A stretch of 64,000 nt of DNA from Blastopirellula marina DSM 3645 (GTDB taxonomy: Bacteria > Planctomycetota > Planctomycetia > Pirellulales > Pirellulaceae): contig NZ_CH672376.1 of assembly GCF_000153105.1 (NCBI RefSeq), forward strand, positions 968,982-1,032,981, in the 5' to 3' direction. The translations under genes were made by a program, and so were the position numbers. Below are positions 32,920 through 41,183 of the stretch, in pieces. How positions within the stretch are numbered: the stretch's first letter is position 1; the number at the start of each line of letters is the position of its first letter. The notes below the pieces were generated by a model, which was given only the letters and a program-made list of their open reading frames with translations, searched no databases and was not told the DNA's origin.

Positions 32920-33900
32920 ATGGATGCTCAGCAAGCGGTTGAAGCGGGCCTTGCACTTTTGGACCAAGGAAAACGGGATGAAGCGCTGGAGCATCTTGAA
33001 CATGCGCTTGGCCTCGAGCCGAAGCATGGCCAGGCATGGTTCGCCAAAGGCTGCGTGATGAGCGAATCGGGCCGCACGCGCGACGCCGCTCATTGTTACT
33101 TGCAGGCGCTGCAATATGCCCCCGCCTACGCGGCGTTGATCTTGTTTGATCTGGGCAATTGTTTTCGCGACATGGGGGAAGGCGAGCGAGCCTTAGAGTG
33201 TTTTCAGTCGGTGACGGAACTGGATCCGGAGAACGCCGACGGTTGGATCAACCAAGGGGTCGTACTGGATAATCTGGGCCGACCCGAAGAAGCGATTCCG
33301 TGCTATGACGCGGCGATCCGGTTGGCGCCGGAGGATGTGGACGCGTGGGCGAATCGGGGGAATTGTCTCAGAGCGCTGTGCGAGTTTACCGACGCGATCG
33401 CGTGCTACGAAAAGGCGCTCGAGTTAAACCCGCAAAGCCGAGCCGCCTTGGCGGGGCGCGGAATCTGCGTCGCTGAACTGGGCGAGCCGGAACGCGGTTT
33501 GAGCTTGCTTGACCAGTGCCAGAGCGATCCTCCTTTTCCGCCGCTGTTGATCGAACGAGCGACGATTCTCACGCAACTAGAGCGGTTTGAAGAAGCGATC
33601 GCCGACATCGATCAGGCCGTGCGACTCGGAGCCAACTTTCCGGAAGCGTGGAGCAACCGCGGCGAGTGCCTAGTGCGGCTCGGGCAATTTCCGGAAGCGG
33701 TTATTTCGTTTGAGACGGCCCTCACGCGCAGTTCCATGTTTGTGCCGGCGCTCTACGGCAAGGCCCGAGCGCTATGTCTCTGTCAGCAGATGGACGCCGC
33801 CCGCGAAGCCTTGGAGCTGTACTTCACCGTCGCCGACGAAGAGGATCGCCGCTGGGAAGCGGCGCAGCAGCTGCGTGAGTTTTGCGAAGAGGAAGAATAG
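32920..33900 (+). CDS. Tetratricopeptide repeat protein
   Basis: The 326-residue protein has no signal peptide and is built from eight or nine TPR units of about 34 residues. Examples are EALEHLEHALGLEPKHGQAW, RALECFQSVTELDPENADGW, EAIPCYDAAIRLAPEDVDAW, DAIACYEKALELNPQSRAAL and EAVISFETALTRSSMFVPAL. The conserved W, G, A and P positions of the TPR are clear. It should be a cytoplasmic scaffold for protein contacts; partner unknown. The acidic end (REFCEEEE) is unusual. It follows the phosphorylase gene at 86 bases and may be co-transcribed. Confidence 0.9.
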   Translation: MDAQQAVEAGLALLDQGKRDEALEHLEHALGLEPKHGQAWFAKGCVMSESGRTRDAAHCYLQALQYAPAYAALILFDLGNCFRDMGEGERALECFQSVTELDPENADGWINQGVVLDNLGRPEEAIPCYDAAIRLAPEDVDAWANRGNCLRALCEFTDAIACYEKALELNPQSRAALAGRGICVAELGEPERGLSLLDQCQSDPPFPPLLIERATILTQLERFEEAIADIDQAVRLGANFPEAWSNRGECLVRLGQFPEAVISFETALTRSSMFVPALYGKARALCLCQQMDAAREALELYFTVADEEDRRWEAAQQLREFCEEEE

Positions 33901-34023
33901 GCGCCAAAGGCGTCGAGCGACCTGAACACTGCCGCGCTGCGCCAGCCAAGGGAAAGCGGTTGGCGATGCGGGCTAGTGTCGTATCGCCCGGGGGCTTTGC
34001 GGCGTGGGTTTCTCGGCGATGGT

Positions 34024-34680
34024 CTAAACCAGCCCCGGGATCATCTTCCAGCGGACGCGTGTTGCGTATTCGCGATAGCTTTCGTCTTGGGTGAGCAAGC
34101 GTTCTTCGGCCATGATCCGCAGCATCCATAGCAACACGGCGCCGCAGTAGACGGCGGCGTTCCAGTAGCTGAATTGATTGATCAAGTAGCCGCCGAAAGC
34201 GACGACATAGCTGAGGTAGAGCGGATGCCGCACCCAGCGATACATGCCGCCGGTTTTGATCCCGCGATTGGCCGCGACCACGCCGATACTGCGATTGAGC
34301 GACGCCATGGCGAAGATTTGCAAGCCGAGTCCGACGCATTGCACGATCTGGCCAAACAACGTGTCATGACTGGCGCCGGCCGGCATGAACAGGATCACCG
34401 CATAGGTGCCCATGATCGCGACCGTCCAGTCGTACAGCGACATCGACACTTTCTCTGGCGGTTTGCGGATCAAGTAGAAGAAGACGTCGCTGGAGACTTT
34501 CACCAACAATAGGAAGGTGCTTAAGCGGTACCAGGTAAAGAAGGCTTCTCCCTGGATCCAGGCAAAGCGAAAGAAAAATGCGGCCAACACGAAGTTGGTG
34601 CACATTTCCCATACTAGGCGTTTGAATCTCGGCAAATCGCTTTCCAGCGGCGAAAATGAAGTCGTAGCGTTGGCGTTCAC
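34024..34680 (-). CDS. Isoprenylcysteine carboxyl methyltransferase-like membrane protein
   Basis: The 218-residue protein has five or so membrane helices. The C-terminal ICMT/PEMT signature is TGGMYRWVRHPLYLSYVVAF followed by EERLLTQDESYREYATRVRW. The RHPxY and EE..L...Y..Y elements bind S-adenosylmethionine in this family. It would methylate a lipid or membrane substrate; true isoprenylcysteine substrates are unlikely in bacteria. It starts with GTG, and that GTGA overlaps the stop of the upstream polyhistidine membrane protein by four bases, so they are translated together. Confidence 0.82.
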   Translation of the reverse strand: MNANATTSFSPLESDLPRFKRLVWEMCTNFVLAAFFFRFAWIQGEAFFTWYRLSTFLLLVKVSSDVFFYLIRKPPEKVSMSLYDWTVAIMGTYAVILFMPAGASHDTLFGQIVQCVGLGLQIFAMASLNRSIGVVAANRGIKTGGMYRWVRHPLYLSYVVAFGGYLINQFSYWNAAVYCGAVLLWMLRIMAEERLLTQDESYREYATRVRWKMIPGLV

Positions 34681-35744
34681 TGGGCAATCTCCATCGTTTC
34701 CTGAACCTTCTTCTTGCGAGCTTTCCAGATCAGGCCGTCGACAACGTAATGGTGAAAATTAATCGTTTGGTAAATCACCATCGCGACCACCGGGATCGCG
34801 GCGATGATGCTTAAGTTGGTCAGCATGTAGATCACGCCGTAGACCAGGCTCGTCAGTCCCAAGCAGACCACGAAATAGCAGACGACGTTAAACGGATGCG
34901 TCTGGCTAATCGCCGAGAGCAGCATGTTTTTGGGATCGGTTCCTCGCTTGAAGCGATTGGCGTTGAACATCCAAACAATCAGGATGTACTGGGCGTTGTG
35001 CCAAACGTTCAGTACGAGCCAGCCGTGATCGATGTCACGCACGAGCACGTAGCCCACCGTGAAAATCGTCAAGTGCGTAAACATGTAGAGCATCAGACCC
35101 AGCGAGGTCTTTCCTGCACGCCAAGCGAACGCTTGACGAGCTAACCAGACGGCGGTCACGCTGAACGCGACGACGCCTGAAGCGACGACCAGCCAATAAG
35201 GCGTCGGTAGATACATCACTTCGGAACCGAGAAACCGCGGTGAAGCCTGGTACGAGCGATAGAGGATGCCCCACAGCGGAACCAGGTACAAGGACCAAGT
35301 GGTTAAGCGCTCGTCGATCGGCGACAGCCCGCCGGCTTTGCGGCTATAGAATCGCGAGATTCCGTAGCTTTGACGCGTGTAGTGAAACCATTGCCAATAG
35401 AGATAGATGGTCGCCAGCGCCCAGATGCCAAACGTCAGTCCGATCACGGCGGTAGCCGCCAAGACGACCCAAGGCAAAACGGTGAGCAGTCGACGATGCT
35501 CGCGAGCACTCTCGGCGTCGAACGCGAGACGCGTAAACGTCGCGACGACATGGTGATAGCCGAGCAGCCACAAATCAAGAATGAGAATAATCGGAAACCA
35601 TTCGGGACGAACGGTCACGATTGCGCCAGAGGCCAAAGCCAAAATCGCAACGCCGAAAATCAGCGTCATATCAAACTTGGCGTTACGCAGCCAACCGTAT
35701 CGTACGTCCGCTACGGCGCTGTCGGACAGGGCGGCAGTGCTCAT
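34677..35744 (-). CDS. Polytopic membrane protein with repeated conserved His motifs
   Basis: About 355 residues with roughly eight to nine helices. Histidines recur at membrane edges: LLGYHHVVATFTRLAF, LYWQWFHYTRQSYGISRFYS, LVLNVWHNAQYILIVWMFNA and TINFHHYVVDGLIWKARKKK. Such spacing is seen in membrane di-iron and related metalloenzymes (desaturases, hydroxylases, Brp/Blh dioxygenases), but I cannot place it in one named family. It is translationally coupled (GTGA) to an ICMT-like methyltransferase, suggesting a joint lipid or pigment modification (inference). Start at the ATG 35744; a GTG two codons earlier is possible. Confidence 0.7.
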   Translation of the reverse strand: MSTAALSDSAVADVRYGWLRNAKFDMTLIFGVAILALASGAIVTVRPEWFPIILILDLWLLGYHHVVATFTRLAFDAESAREHRRLLTVLPWVVLAATAVIGLTFGIWALATIYLYWQWFHYTRQSYGISRFYSRKAGGLSPIDERLTTWSLYLVPLWGILYRSYQASPRFLGSEVMYLPTPYWLVVASGVVAFSVTAVWLARQAFAWRAGKTSLGLMLYMFTHLTIFTVGYVLVRDIDHGWLVLNVWHNAQYILIVWMFNANRFKRGTDPKNMLLSAISQTHPFNVVCYFVVCLGLTSLVYGVIYMLTNLSIIAAIPVVAMVIYQTINFHHYVVDGLIWKARKKKVQETMEIAQ

Positions 35745-35915
35745 TTTCACTCATTCAAATGGGGACCTGCAGTACGAGAAAACGTAGGTTGCAGTTGCCA
35801 TGAGGGAAAACAAAAAGCGGCGGATGTCGCGTTAATTCACCTTCGGTTCGTAGGAATAAAAACGATGGTGAGGATTGTCGGGCTTGTGATTTTTCGTAGA
35901 CGCGAATCGCCAGAT

Positions 35916-35999
35916 GTAGGGTCCGCTGTGCGGACCGGGAAGCGCTCTAAAACTTGAAAGCAATCTGGCGGGGCGGATGGTCCGCATCGCGGGCCCTAC
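35916..35999. repeat. Inverted repeat (GTAGGGTCCGC type)
   Basis: GTAGGGTCCGCTGTGCGGACC (35916-35936) pairs imperfectly with GGTCCGCATCGCGGGCCCTAC (35979-35999). A shorter nested pair is CGCCAGAT (35908-35915) with ATCTGGCG (35963-35970). It lies in the 300-base gap between the polyhistidine protein gene and glnK. It resembles dispersed REP/BIME-like units and is probably the same class as 1277-1341. Confidence 0.6.
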
Positions 36000-36046
36000 T
36001 TTTAACGGCTTGTCGCCTTGTAAGACTAAGACTGCGTGTCGTCCAG

Positions 36047-36385
36047 TCAAACGGCGTCTTCCCCCATTTCGCCGGTGCGAATGCGGATCGCCTGTTTGAC
36101 GTCGTAGATGAACAACTTGCCGTCACCGATCTGTCCGGTTTGGGCCGACTTCAAAATCGTGTCGATGACCAACTGCAGATTGCCGTCGCTGCAGATGATT
36201 TCGATCTTGTGCTTGGGCACGAAGTCGACTGAATACTCGGCGCCGCGGTAGTTTTCGGTATGTCCTTTTTGGCGGCCGTAACCTTGCACTTCGCTGACGG
36301 TCATGCCGTGAACGCCCATGTCGTTGAGCGCCATTTTGACATCTTCCATCTTGTGGTGCCGAATAATCGCTTCCACTTTTTTCAT
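36047..36385 (-). CDS. glnK: Nitrogen regulatory protein P-II (GlnK/GlnB)
   Basis: The 112-residue protein is a standard P-II trimer subunit. It opens MKKVEAIIRHHKMEDVKMAL. The T-loop is KGHTENYRGAEYSVDFVPK, with Tyr51 (the usual uridylylation site) and Tyr46 both kept, and the C-terminal IGDGKLFIYDVKQAIRIRTG is the B-loop and C signature. It reads 2-oxoglutarate and ATP/ADP and controls the ammonium channel and glutamine synthesis. It lies 76 bases after amtB on the same strand, the common amtB-glnK pair, so it should plug the neighbouring channel. Confidence 0.95.
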   Translation of the reverse strand: MKKVEAIIRHHKMEDVKMALNDMGVHGMTVSEVQGYGRQKGHTENYRGAEYSVDFVPKHKIEIICSDGNLQLVIDTILKSAQTGQIGDGKLFIYDVKQAIRIRTGEMGEDAV

Positions 36386-36461
36386 ATCGATCCGATCTCC
36401 TGCAAGCGGGCGCCCGGCGAACCTTGGCCGGGCGCGACTCTCTCTAGTCTAAAAAGAGGGG

Positions 36462-37907
36462 CTAATTGAAGATATAGCCCTCTTCCCCATGTTCGGCCAA
36501 GTCGAGCCCGCGAATTTCGTTTTCTTGCGGCACGCGCAACCCAATCGTAAAGTCGATCAACTTCAGAAGGAGGAAGGTCACGACAACCGAAAAGAGGATG
36601 GTGATCCCTACGGCCGTGATTTGGCCGATCAAAAGCGAAATTCCGCCCCCTTCGTATAAACCGATCGGCTGACCTTCGGCGCCGGCAAAGACATTTCGTG
36701 TGGCGAAAACGCCGGTCAAAATAGCGCCCAAAGTTCCGCCAACTCCATGTACGCCAAACGCGTCCAGCGAGTCGTCATAGTGCAACTTGTGCTTCAAGTG
36801 GATGACGGCATAGTAGCAAACGATCCCGGCGATCGCTCCCATCGCGAGTGCTGGCATCGGCAGCACAAAACCGGCCGCCGGCGTGATGCAAACCAATCCG
36901 GCGACCGCGCCTGACGCGCAGCCGAGCACGCTCGCTTTGCCGTGGTTGATCCATTCCATCACCGCCCACGCGACCGCTCCGGCCGCGGCCGAGAAGTGCG
37001 TCACCGCAAAAGCGTTCGCAGCCAGGCTATTGGCCGACAAGGCGCTGCCGGCGTTGAAGCCGAACCAACCAAACCACAACAGCCCGGCGCCCAGAGTCGT
37101 GTAGGTCAGGTTATGCGGCCGCATGTCGTCATTGCCAAAGCCGAGTCGATTGCCGATCAAGAGCGCACACATCAGGGCCGAGACCCCCGAGCTAATATGC
37201 ACAACCGTGCCGCCGGCAAAGTCGAGCGCGCCCCCGGCGATGGCCGATTCGCCCCCATAGAACAAAATTCCTTCGTCCCAAACCCAGTGACACAACGGGC
37301 AATAGACGCAAGTTCCCCACAATACTGAGAAGAGGGCCATGCTGCTGAACTTCATCCGCTCGGCGAAGGCGCCGCAGATCAAAGCCGGCGTGATGATAAA
37401 GAACATTCCTTGAAACAGCATATGCGTGTACCGCGGGATGGTTCCTTCCATCGGCGTGACGATCTGGCTCGAGCCGGCGTCATAGTGCGATTGCACGTTG
37501 TTCATAAAGAGGTAGTCGGCGTTGCCGAAAAAGGGATCCGATCCGCCGAACGACAGCGAATAGCCCCAGAGCGCCCAGACGACTGTCATCAGCCCCATCA
37601 AAAACATGCACTGCATCATCACGCTCAGCACATTTTTGCGCCGGACCAGGCCGCTGTAGAACATCGCCAAGCCGGGCGCGGTCATCAACAGCACCAGCGC
37701 ACTGCTCATCAACATCCAGGCATTATCGCCGGTATCAAGGCCTTCTCCAGCGGCGCCGTCTTGCTGGATCATCTCGGCTACATCGGGGGAGCCGACCGGT
37801 AGGTCATCCGGAACCGGCGAACCCTCTTGGGCGAAAACCGCAACGGCGGATGTAAGAATCAATAAGAGCGCGCATAGGCTGAGCGCGCTGCGAACATGCG
37901 TGCGCAT
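36462..37907 (-). CDS. amtB: Ammonium transporter AmtB
   Basis: The 481-residue protein has a cleavable signal peptide (LSLCALLLILTSAVAVFA), then a short acidic Pro-rich stretch and eleven helices. Signatures include DNAWMLMSSALVLLMTAPGL, ALDFAGGTVVHISSGVSALM (the first pore His region) and DDSLDAFGVHGVGGTLGAIL (the second His). It conducts NH3/NH4+ across the inner membrane under nitrogen limitation. glnK follows downstream. I looked for a sigma54 -24/-12 site upstream and saw none of good quality. Confidence 0.95.
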   Translation of the reverse strand: MRTHVRSALSLCALLLILTSAVAVFAQEGSPVPDDLPVGSPDVAEMIQQDGAAGEGLDTGDNAWMLMSSALVLLMTAPGLAMFYSGLVRRKNVLSVMMQCMFLMGLMTVVWALWGYSLSFGGSDPFFGNADYLFMNNVQSHYDAGSSQIVTPMEGTIPRYTHMLFQGMFFIITPALICGAFAERMKFSSMALFSVLWGTCVYCPLCHWVWDEGILFYGGESAIAGGALDFAGGTVVHISSGVSALMCALLIGNRLGFGNDDMRPHNLTYTTLGAGLLWFGWFGFNAGSALSANSLAANAFAVTHFSAAAGAVAWAVMEWINHGKASVLGCASGAVAGLVCITPAAGFVLPMPALAMGAIAGIVCYYAVIHLKHKLHYDDSLDAFGVHGVGGTLGAILTGVFATRNVFAGAEGQPIGLYEGGGISLLIGQITAVGITILFSVVVTFLLLKLIDFTIGLRVPQENEIRGLDLAEHGEEGYIFN

Positions 37908-38140
37908 CGAAGTACCTCGTAAATGAATGCCTGGGCCATGATTAGGAAAAAATGTGCGCCGCCTAACGTCCGCCAGGATCGTTTCCCGCCCATTTTTTCC
38001 ATCAGGAAGTCGGATTCATCGCCGGTGCGCCGTGAAGCGCAGCCGTGCCTATGCGGTTTTTCCAACTTGAAGCTACCCAAGCTATTTCTCCCCTCACGCC
38101 GTGTAAAGGGTGGAATAAGTACAAGCGAGAAAAATTCTCC

Positions 38141-38695
38141 TCACGTACCAGCGGGATGCCACTCGGTTTCGTGATGTCCCGAGAGTTGGTTCGACCAACG
38201 AGCCAGCACAAACAGCAAGTCCGCGAGACGATTGAGGTAGCGGAGGGCCAAGCTCGCTGACGCGTCGTATTTCCCATCGTAGAGCGTCACCAGATGCCGT
38301 TCGGCGCGGCGACAAACGGCTCTGGCTTGATGCAGGTGAGCACCGAGGGTCGAACCCCCGGGCAAAATAAAGGCCGTTAGCGGCGTCAGACGCGATTCGG
38401 CCAGATCGATCGTTTGTTCGAGCTGCGTGATGCTGTCGTCGTTGAGCAGCGTCGTGCCGGCCGCCGCCGGGTCCGGCGACGCGATCTGCGCCCCCAATGC
38501 GAACAGATCGCTTTGAATCAAGCCGATCGGCTCGGCGATTTCGGGCGAAGCGGCTAGGGAGAGTACGATCCCCAGCAGCGCGTTCAGCTCGTCGATATCG
38601 CCGATCGCGACGATGCGGCGGTCATCTTTGCGAACGCGACCGCCCCGATAGAGCCCGGTTTCGCCGTCATCGCCGGTTTTCGTATAAATCTTCAT
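38141..38695 (-). CDS. Cob(I)alamin adenosyltransferase, PduO type
   Basis: The 184-residue protein shows the PduO-type ATR pattern. The N-terminal ATP loop is MKIYTKTGDDGETGLYRGG then RVRKDDRRIVAIGDIDELNA, and the C-terminal helix is RRAERHLVTLYDGKYDASAS with YLNRLADLLFVLARW. The enzyme moves adenosyl from ATP to cob(I)alamin, making coenzyme B12. It forms a trimer in the cytoplasm. Length and all signature boxes are normal. It is divergent from the TolB-like gene and seems to be transcribed alone. Confidence 0.94.
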   Translation of the reverse strand: MKIYTKTGDDGETGLYRGGRVRKDDRRIVAIGDIDELNALLGIVLSLAASPEIAEPIGLIQSDLFALGAQIASPDPAAAGTTLLNDDSITQLEQTIDLAESRLTPLTAFILPGGSTLGAHLHQARAVCRRAERHLVTLYDGKYDASASLALRYLNRLADLLFVLARWSNQLSGHHETEWHPAGT

Positions 38696-38786
38696 GGCAT
38701 CGAATCCAGGCCTGACTGGCTACTATAATGAAAGAGCAAAGTAATCGACCCACGGCACGCGACTCGACCCCTGCGAGGTTAGCTTT

Positions 38787-39839
38787 ATGCGTTGGATCAG
38801 CGGATGTATGGTATTGGCCCTGACGGCGACGACCTTCTGCAAGGCCGAAGAGCCGGCCTCGATCGAAGGACGTTTTCTCTCGAATGTTCGTCAGGTGACC
38901 AGCGGCATGGTCAAAGCCGGCGAAGGCTATTTTTCGCCGGACGGCAAGACAATCGTCTATCAAGCCGTCCCGCCGCAGTACCCATTCTACCAAATTTACA
39001 CGCAGCCTCTGTCGGGCGGCGAGCCGACCTTGATCAGCACCGGACGCGGGCGAACGACTTGCGCCTACTTTTCGCCCGACGCGAAGCAGATCATGTTCGC
39101 CAGCAGCCATCTCGATCCGATGCTGACCGAAACCGAACAAGCCGAAATCGCCCAACAGGAAGCGGATCGCAAATCGGGGACGCGGCGCCGCTACTCTTGG
39201 GACTTTGACCCCTATACCGACATCTTCGCCAAAGACTTGAAGTCGGGCGAATTGACGCCGCTGACGACCGAAAAAGGGTACGACGCCGAAGGCGCCTACA
39301 ACAAAGACGGAACCAAGATCGCCTTCTGCAGTGATCGCGACGGCGATCCCGATATCTACATCATGGACGCCGACGGCACGAATCAAAAACAACTGACCGA
39401 CGCCAAAGGATACGACGGCGGGCCCTTTATTTCTCCCAACGGCAAGTGGATCGTCTTTCGTAGCGATCGCAAAGAAGAAGGCTTTTTGCAGATCTACGTG
39501 ATCGGCGTCGATGGCCAGCACGAGACCGCGCTGACCGATAACGTCGGCGTGAACTGGGCTCCTTATTGGCACCCCACCGAGCCGTACATCATTTGGGCCG
39601 GCGCCGATCATTCGCAGCCGGGCCGTCCCAACTATGACTTGTGGCTGATGAAGTACGAAGAAACGGTCGATGCGATCAAGCCGGGGAAGGTCTGGCGAAT
39701 TACCGATTCCGCCGCGGCGGACGTGTTGCCGGTCTTCTCGCCGGATGGAAAACAGTTGATGTGGACCAGCACGCGAACCGATGATCACAGCAGCCAGTTG
39801 TTTATTGCCGATTTCCAGTTTCCGCAGGAAGATCAATAG
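38787..39839 (+). CDS. Periplasmic TolB-like beta-propeller (PD40/WD40) protein
   Basis: The 350-residue protein has a signal peptide (MRWISGCMVLALTATTFCKA). Repeated propeller blades follow: YFSPDGKTIVYQAVPPQ, YFSPDAKQIMFASSHL, YNKDGTKIAFCSDRDGDPD, ISPNGKWIVFRSDRKE and FSPDGKQLMWTSTRTDD. The SPDG and F-x-S-D-R elements are PD40 hallmarks as in TolB. It should be an exported binding or scaffold protein. Start at the ATG 38787, with GAGG ten bases upstream. The NUDIX gene begins two bases after its stop, so they form an operon. Confidence 0.85.
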   Translation: MRWISGCMVLALTATTFCKAEEPASIEGRFLSNVRQVTSGMVKAGEGYFSPDGKTIVYQAVPPQYPFYQIYTQPLSGGEPTLISTGRGRTTCAYFSPDAKQIMFASSHLDPMLTETEQAEIAQQEADRKSGTRRRYSWDFDPYTDIFAKDLKSGELTPLTTEKGYDAEGAYNKDGTKIAFCSDRDGDPDIYIMDADGTNQKQLTDAKGYDGGPFISPNGKWIVFRSDRKEEGFLQIYVIGVDGQHETALTDNVGVNWAPYWHPTEPYIIWAGADHSQPGRPNYDLWLMKYEETVDAIKPGKVWRITDSAAADVLPVFSPDGKQLMWTSTRTDDHSSQLFIADFQFPQEDQ

Positions 39840-39841
39840 AG

Positions 39842-40285
39842 ATGCAGGATGCCAACGCCGACTTGCCAGAGACGAAGGCCTGCGGCTTTTTGATCGTCAA
39901 GGGCGATCCCATCGAGTCGTTCCTGTTGATGCGGCACAAGGATCGCTGGGACTTGCCCAAAGGGCATGTCGATCCCGGCGAAGATGAAATGACCTGCGCC
40001 CTGCGTGAGCTGGAAGAAGAAACCGGGATCACGTCGCGCGATATCGCCGTCGACCCCAACTTTCGCTACGCGCTGCAATACGTTGTGAACTACAAAAAGC
40101 GAATGGGCGGCGTCACCGCGCTAAAGACCAGCGTCTATTTTCTGGCGACGTTGACCAACGAGGTCCAACTGAAGCTGACCGAGCATCAGGGATCAGAGTG
40201 GTTCGCTTGGAACCCTCCGCATGGGATCCAAGAGCAGACGATTGACCCGCTGTTGGCGGCGGTCGCCCAGCACGTTAGTGCGTAA
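39842..40285 (+). CDS. NUDIX hydrolase
   Basis: The 147-residue protein contains the NUDIX box GHVDPGEDEMTCALRELEEE followed by TGI, which fits G-x5-E-x7-REUxEExGU fully, so metal binding and catalysis should be intact. It begins ETKACGFLIVKGDPIESFLL. The likely substrate class is diadenosine polyphosphates or related nucleoside diphosphate derivatives (Ap4A hydrolase-like), because WDLPKGHVDPGED resembles that group; this is not certain. It starts two bases after the TolB-like gene. Its end overlaps the end of the convergent RING-like gene by 11 bases. Confidence 0.9.
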   Translation: MQDANADLPETKACGFLIVKGDPIESFLLMRHKDRWDLPKGHVDPGEDEMTCALRELEEETGITSRDIAVDPNFRYALQYVVNYKKRMGGVTALKTSVYFLATLTNEVQLKLTEHQGSEWFAWNPPHGIQEQTIDPLLAAVAQHVSA

Positions 40286-41090
40286 GCGACGCTTCGGTCG
40301 CCGTCGTTCCTTCGCACGAGTAAAGCACGCAACCGACCTTCGGATCCCAGCAGCGGCGATGATAGATCGCACCGCAGTCGTTGCAGGCGACGCCATCTTC
40401 TTTCACCACGTCGCCGCACGCGTTGCAGATGGTTCGCATCGTATTCGGAACGGACGCCGGGGTCGCGTCGGATTGCAACTGCTCATCGTTTGGCGTGATG
40501 GTCGTCGAGGGAATCCGAATTTCACAGCAGTAGGCGACCAGAACTTCCAATTGGTCGGCATAGCCGAAGGTCTTCTCCAGCGTGACGAACAGAAAACCAT
40601 CATGGATCTCGACATAGGCGGCGCCGGGGCGAGTCATTTGATTCAGCTCATCCAGGGCTGAAAAAAGCCCAGCCGCAATCAGGCGACGCGCAGTTTCAGG
40701 CTGTTCGGCGTACAACCGATACTTCGCGTCAAAGTCGGCGTCGCCCGACTCAATCGTCGGCGATTCGTCGTAGAAGAAGTCAGGACGCAACGTTTTGCGG
40801 GGCTGAATCTGCAACCGTAGTCGCGGCTCGGGCCAAGTGGTGCGAAACTCGGTCAGATAGCGGCCTGCGTAACCGACCGGCGGCTTGATTCGTAACATCG
40901 CTGGCTGACCATGCAAATCAAACGAGACGGCCGTCTGATCCGGGTTCTTCGTCTGCGTGAACTTGCCGTCATACATTTGGGCGATGGCGCGCATCGCTCG
41001 AATGGGATCCGAGCGAAAGCGGAGACCCACCGCCCATAAGACTCCGATCGCCAGAAAAGTCGTGACGGTAATGAGAAGGAAGATCGTCAT
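40275..41090 (-). CDS. Membrane-anchored protein with C-terminal RING-like zinc domain
   Basis: The 271-residue protein has one N-terminal membrane helix (MTIFLLITVTTFLAIGVLWA) and a middle alpha/beta region without known signature. The C-terminus reads ICNACGDVVKEDGVACNDC, then GAIYHRRCWDPKVGCVLYSC. The spacing is CxxC-x10-CxxC-x4-HxxC-x6-C-x4-C, eight possible zinc ligands in the order of bacterial RING-type (Prok-RING) domains. The cytoplasmic placement of the zinc end is expected from a single N-terminal anchor. Function is unknown; such domains occur in bacterial ubiquitin-like or signalling systems, but no E1/E2-like gene is near. It converges on the NUDIX gene with an 11-base overlap. 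Confidence 0.72.
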   Translation of the reverse strand: MTIFLLITVTTFLAIGVLWAVGLRFRSDPIRAMRAIAQMYDGKFTQTKNPDQTAVSFDLHGQPAMLRIKPPVGYAGRYLTEFRTTWPEPRLRLQIQPRKTLRPDFFYDESPTIESGDADFDAKYRLYAEQPETARRLIAAGLFSALDELNQMTRPGAAYVEIHDGFLFVTLEKTFGYADQLEVLVAYCCEIRIPSTTITPNDEQLQSDATPASVPNTMRTICNACGDVVKEDGVACNDCGAIYHRRCWDPKVGCVLYSCEGTTATEASLTH

Positions 41091-41183
41091 CGGATTCCGC
41101 TCCTTGGTGGTGTCGGGAAAGAACGATCGTCGCTGTTAAAAGCAATTCGTTTGAGGAAACATCCTCTTGCCGAAAATCGTTCG

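Noticed and set aside
37908-38140. Search for a sigma54 (-24/-12) site ahead of amtB
   Set aside because: Only TGGCGGACGTTAGGC was found, which lacks the GC pair at the right spacing, so no site is claimed.
38667-39836. A 389-codon minus-strand open frame opposite the TolB-like gene
   Set aside because: Shadow of a well-supported propeller protein and no family signature.
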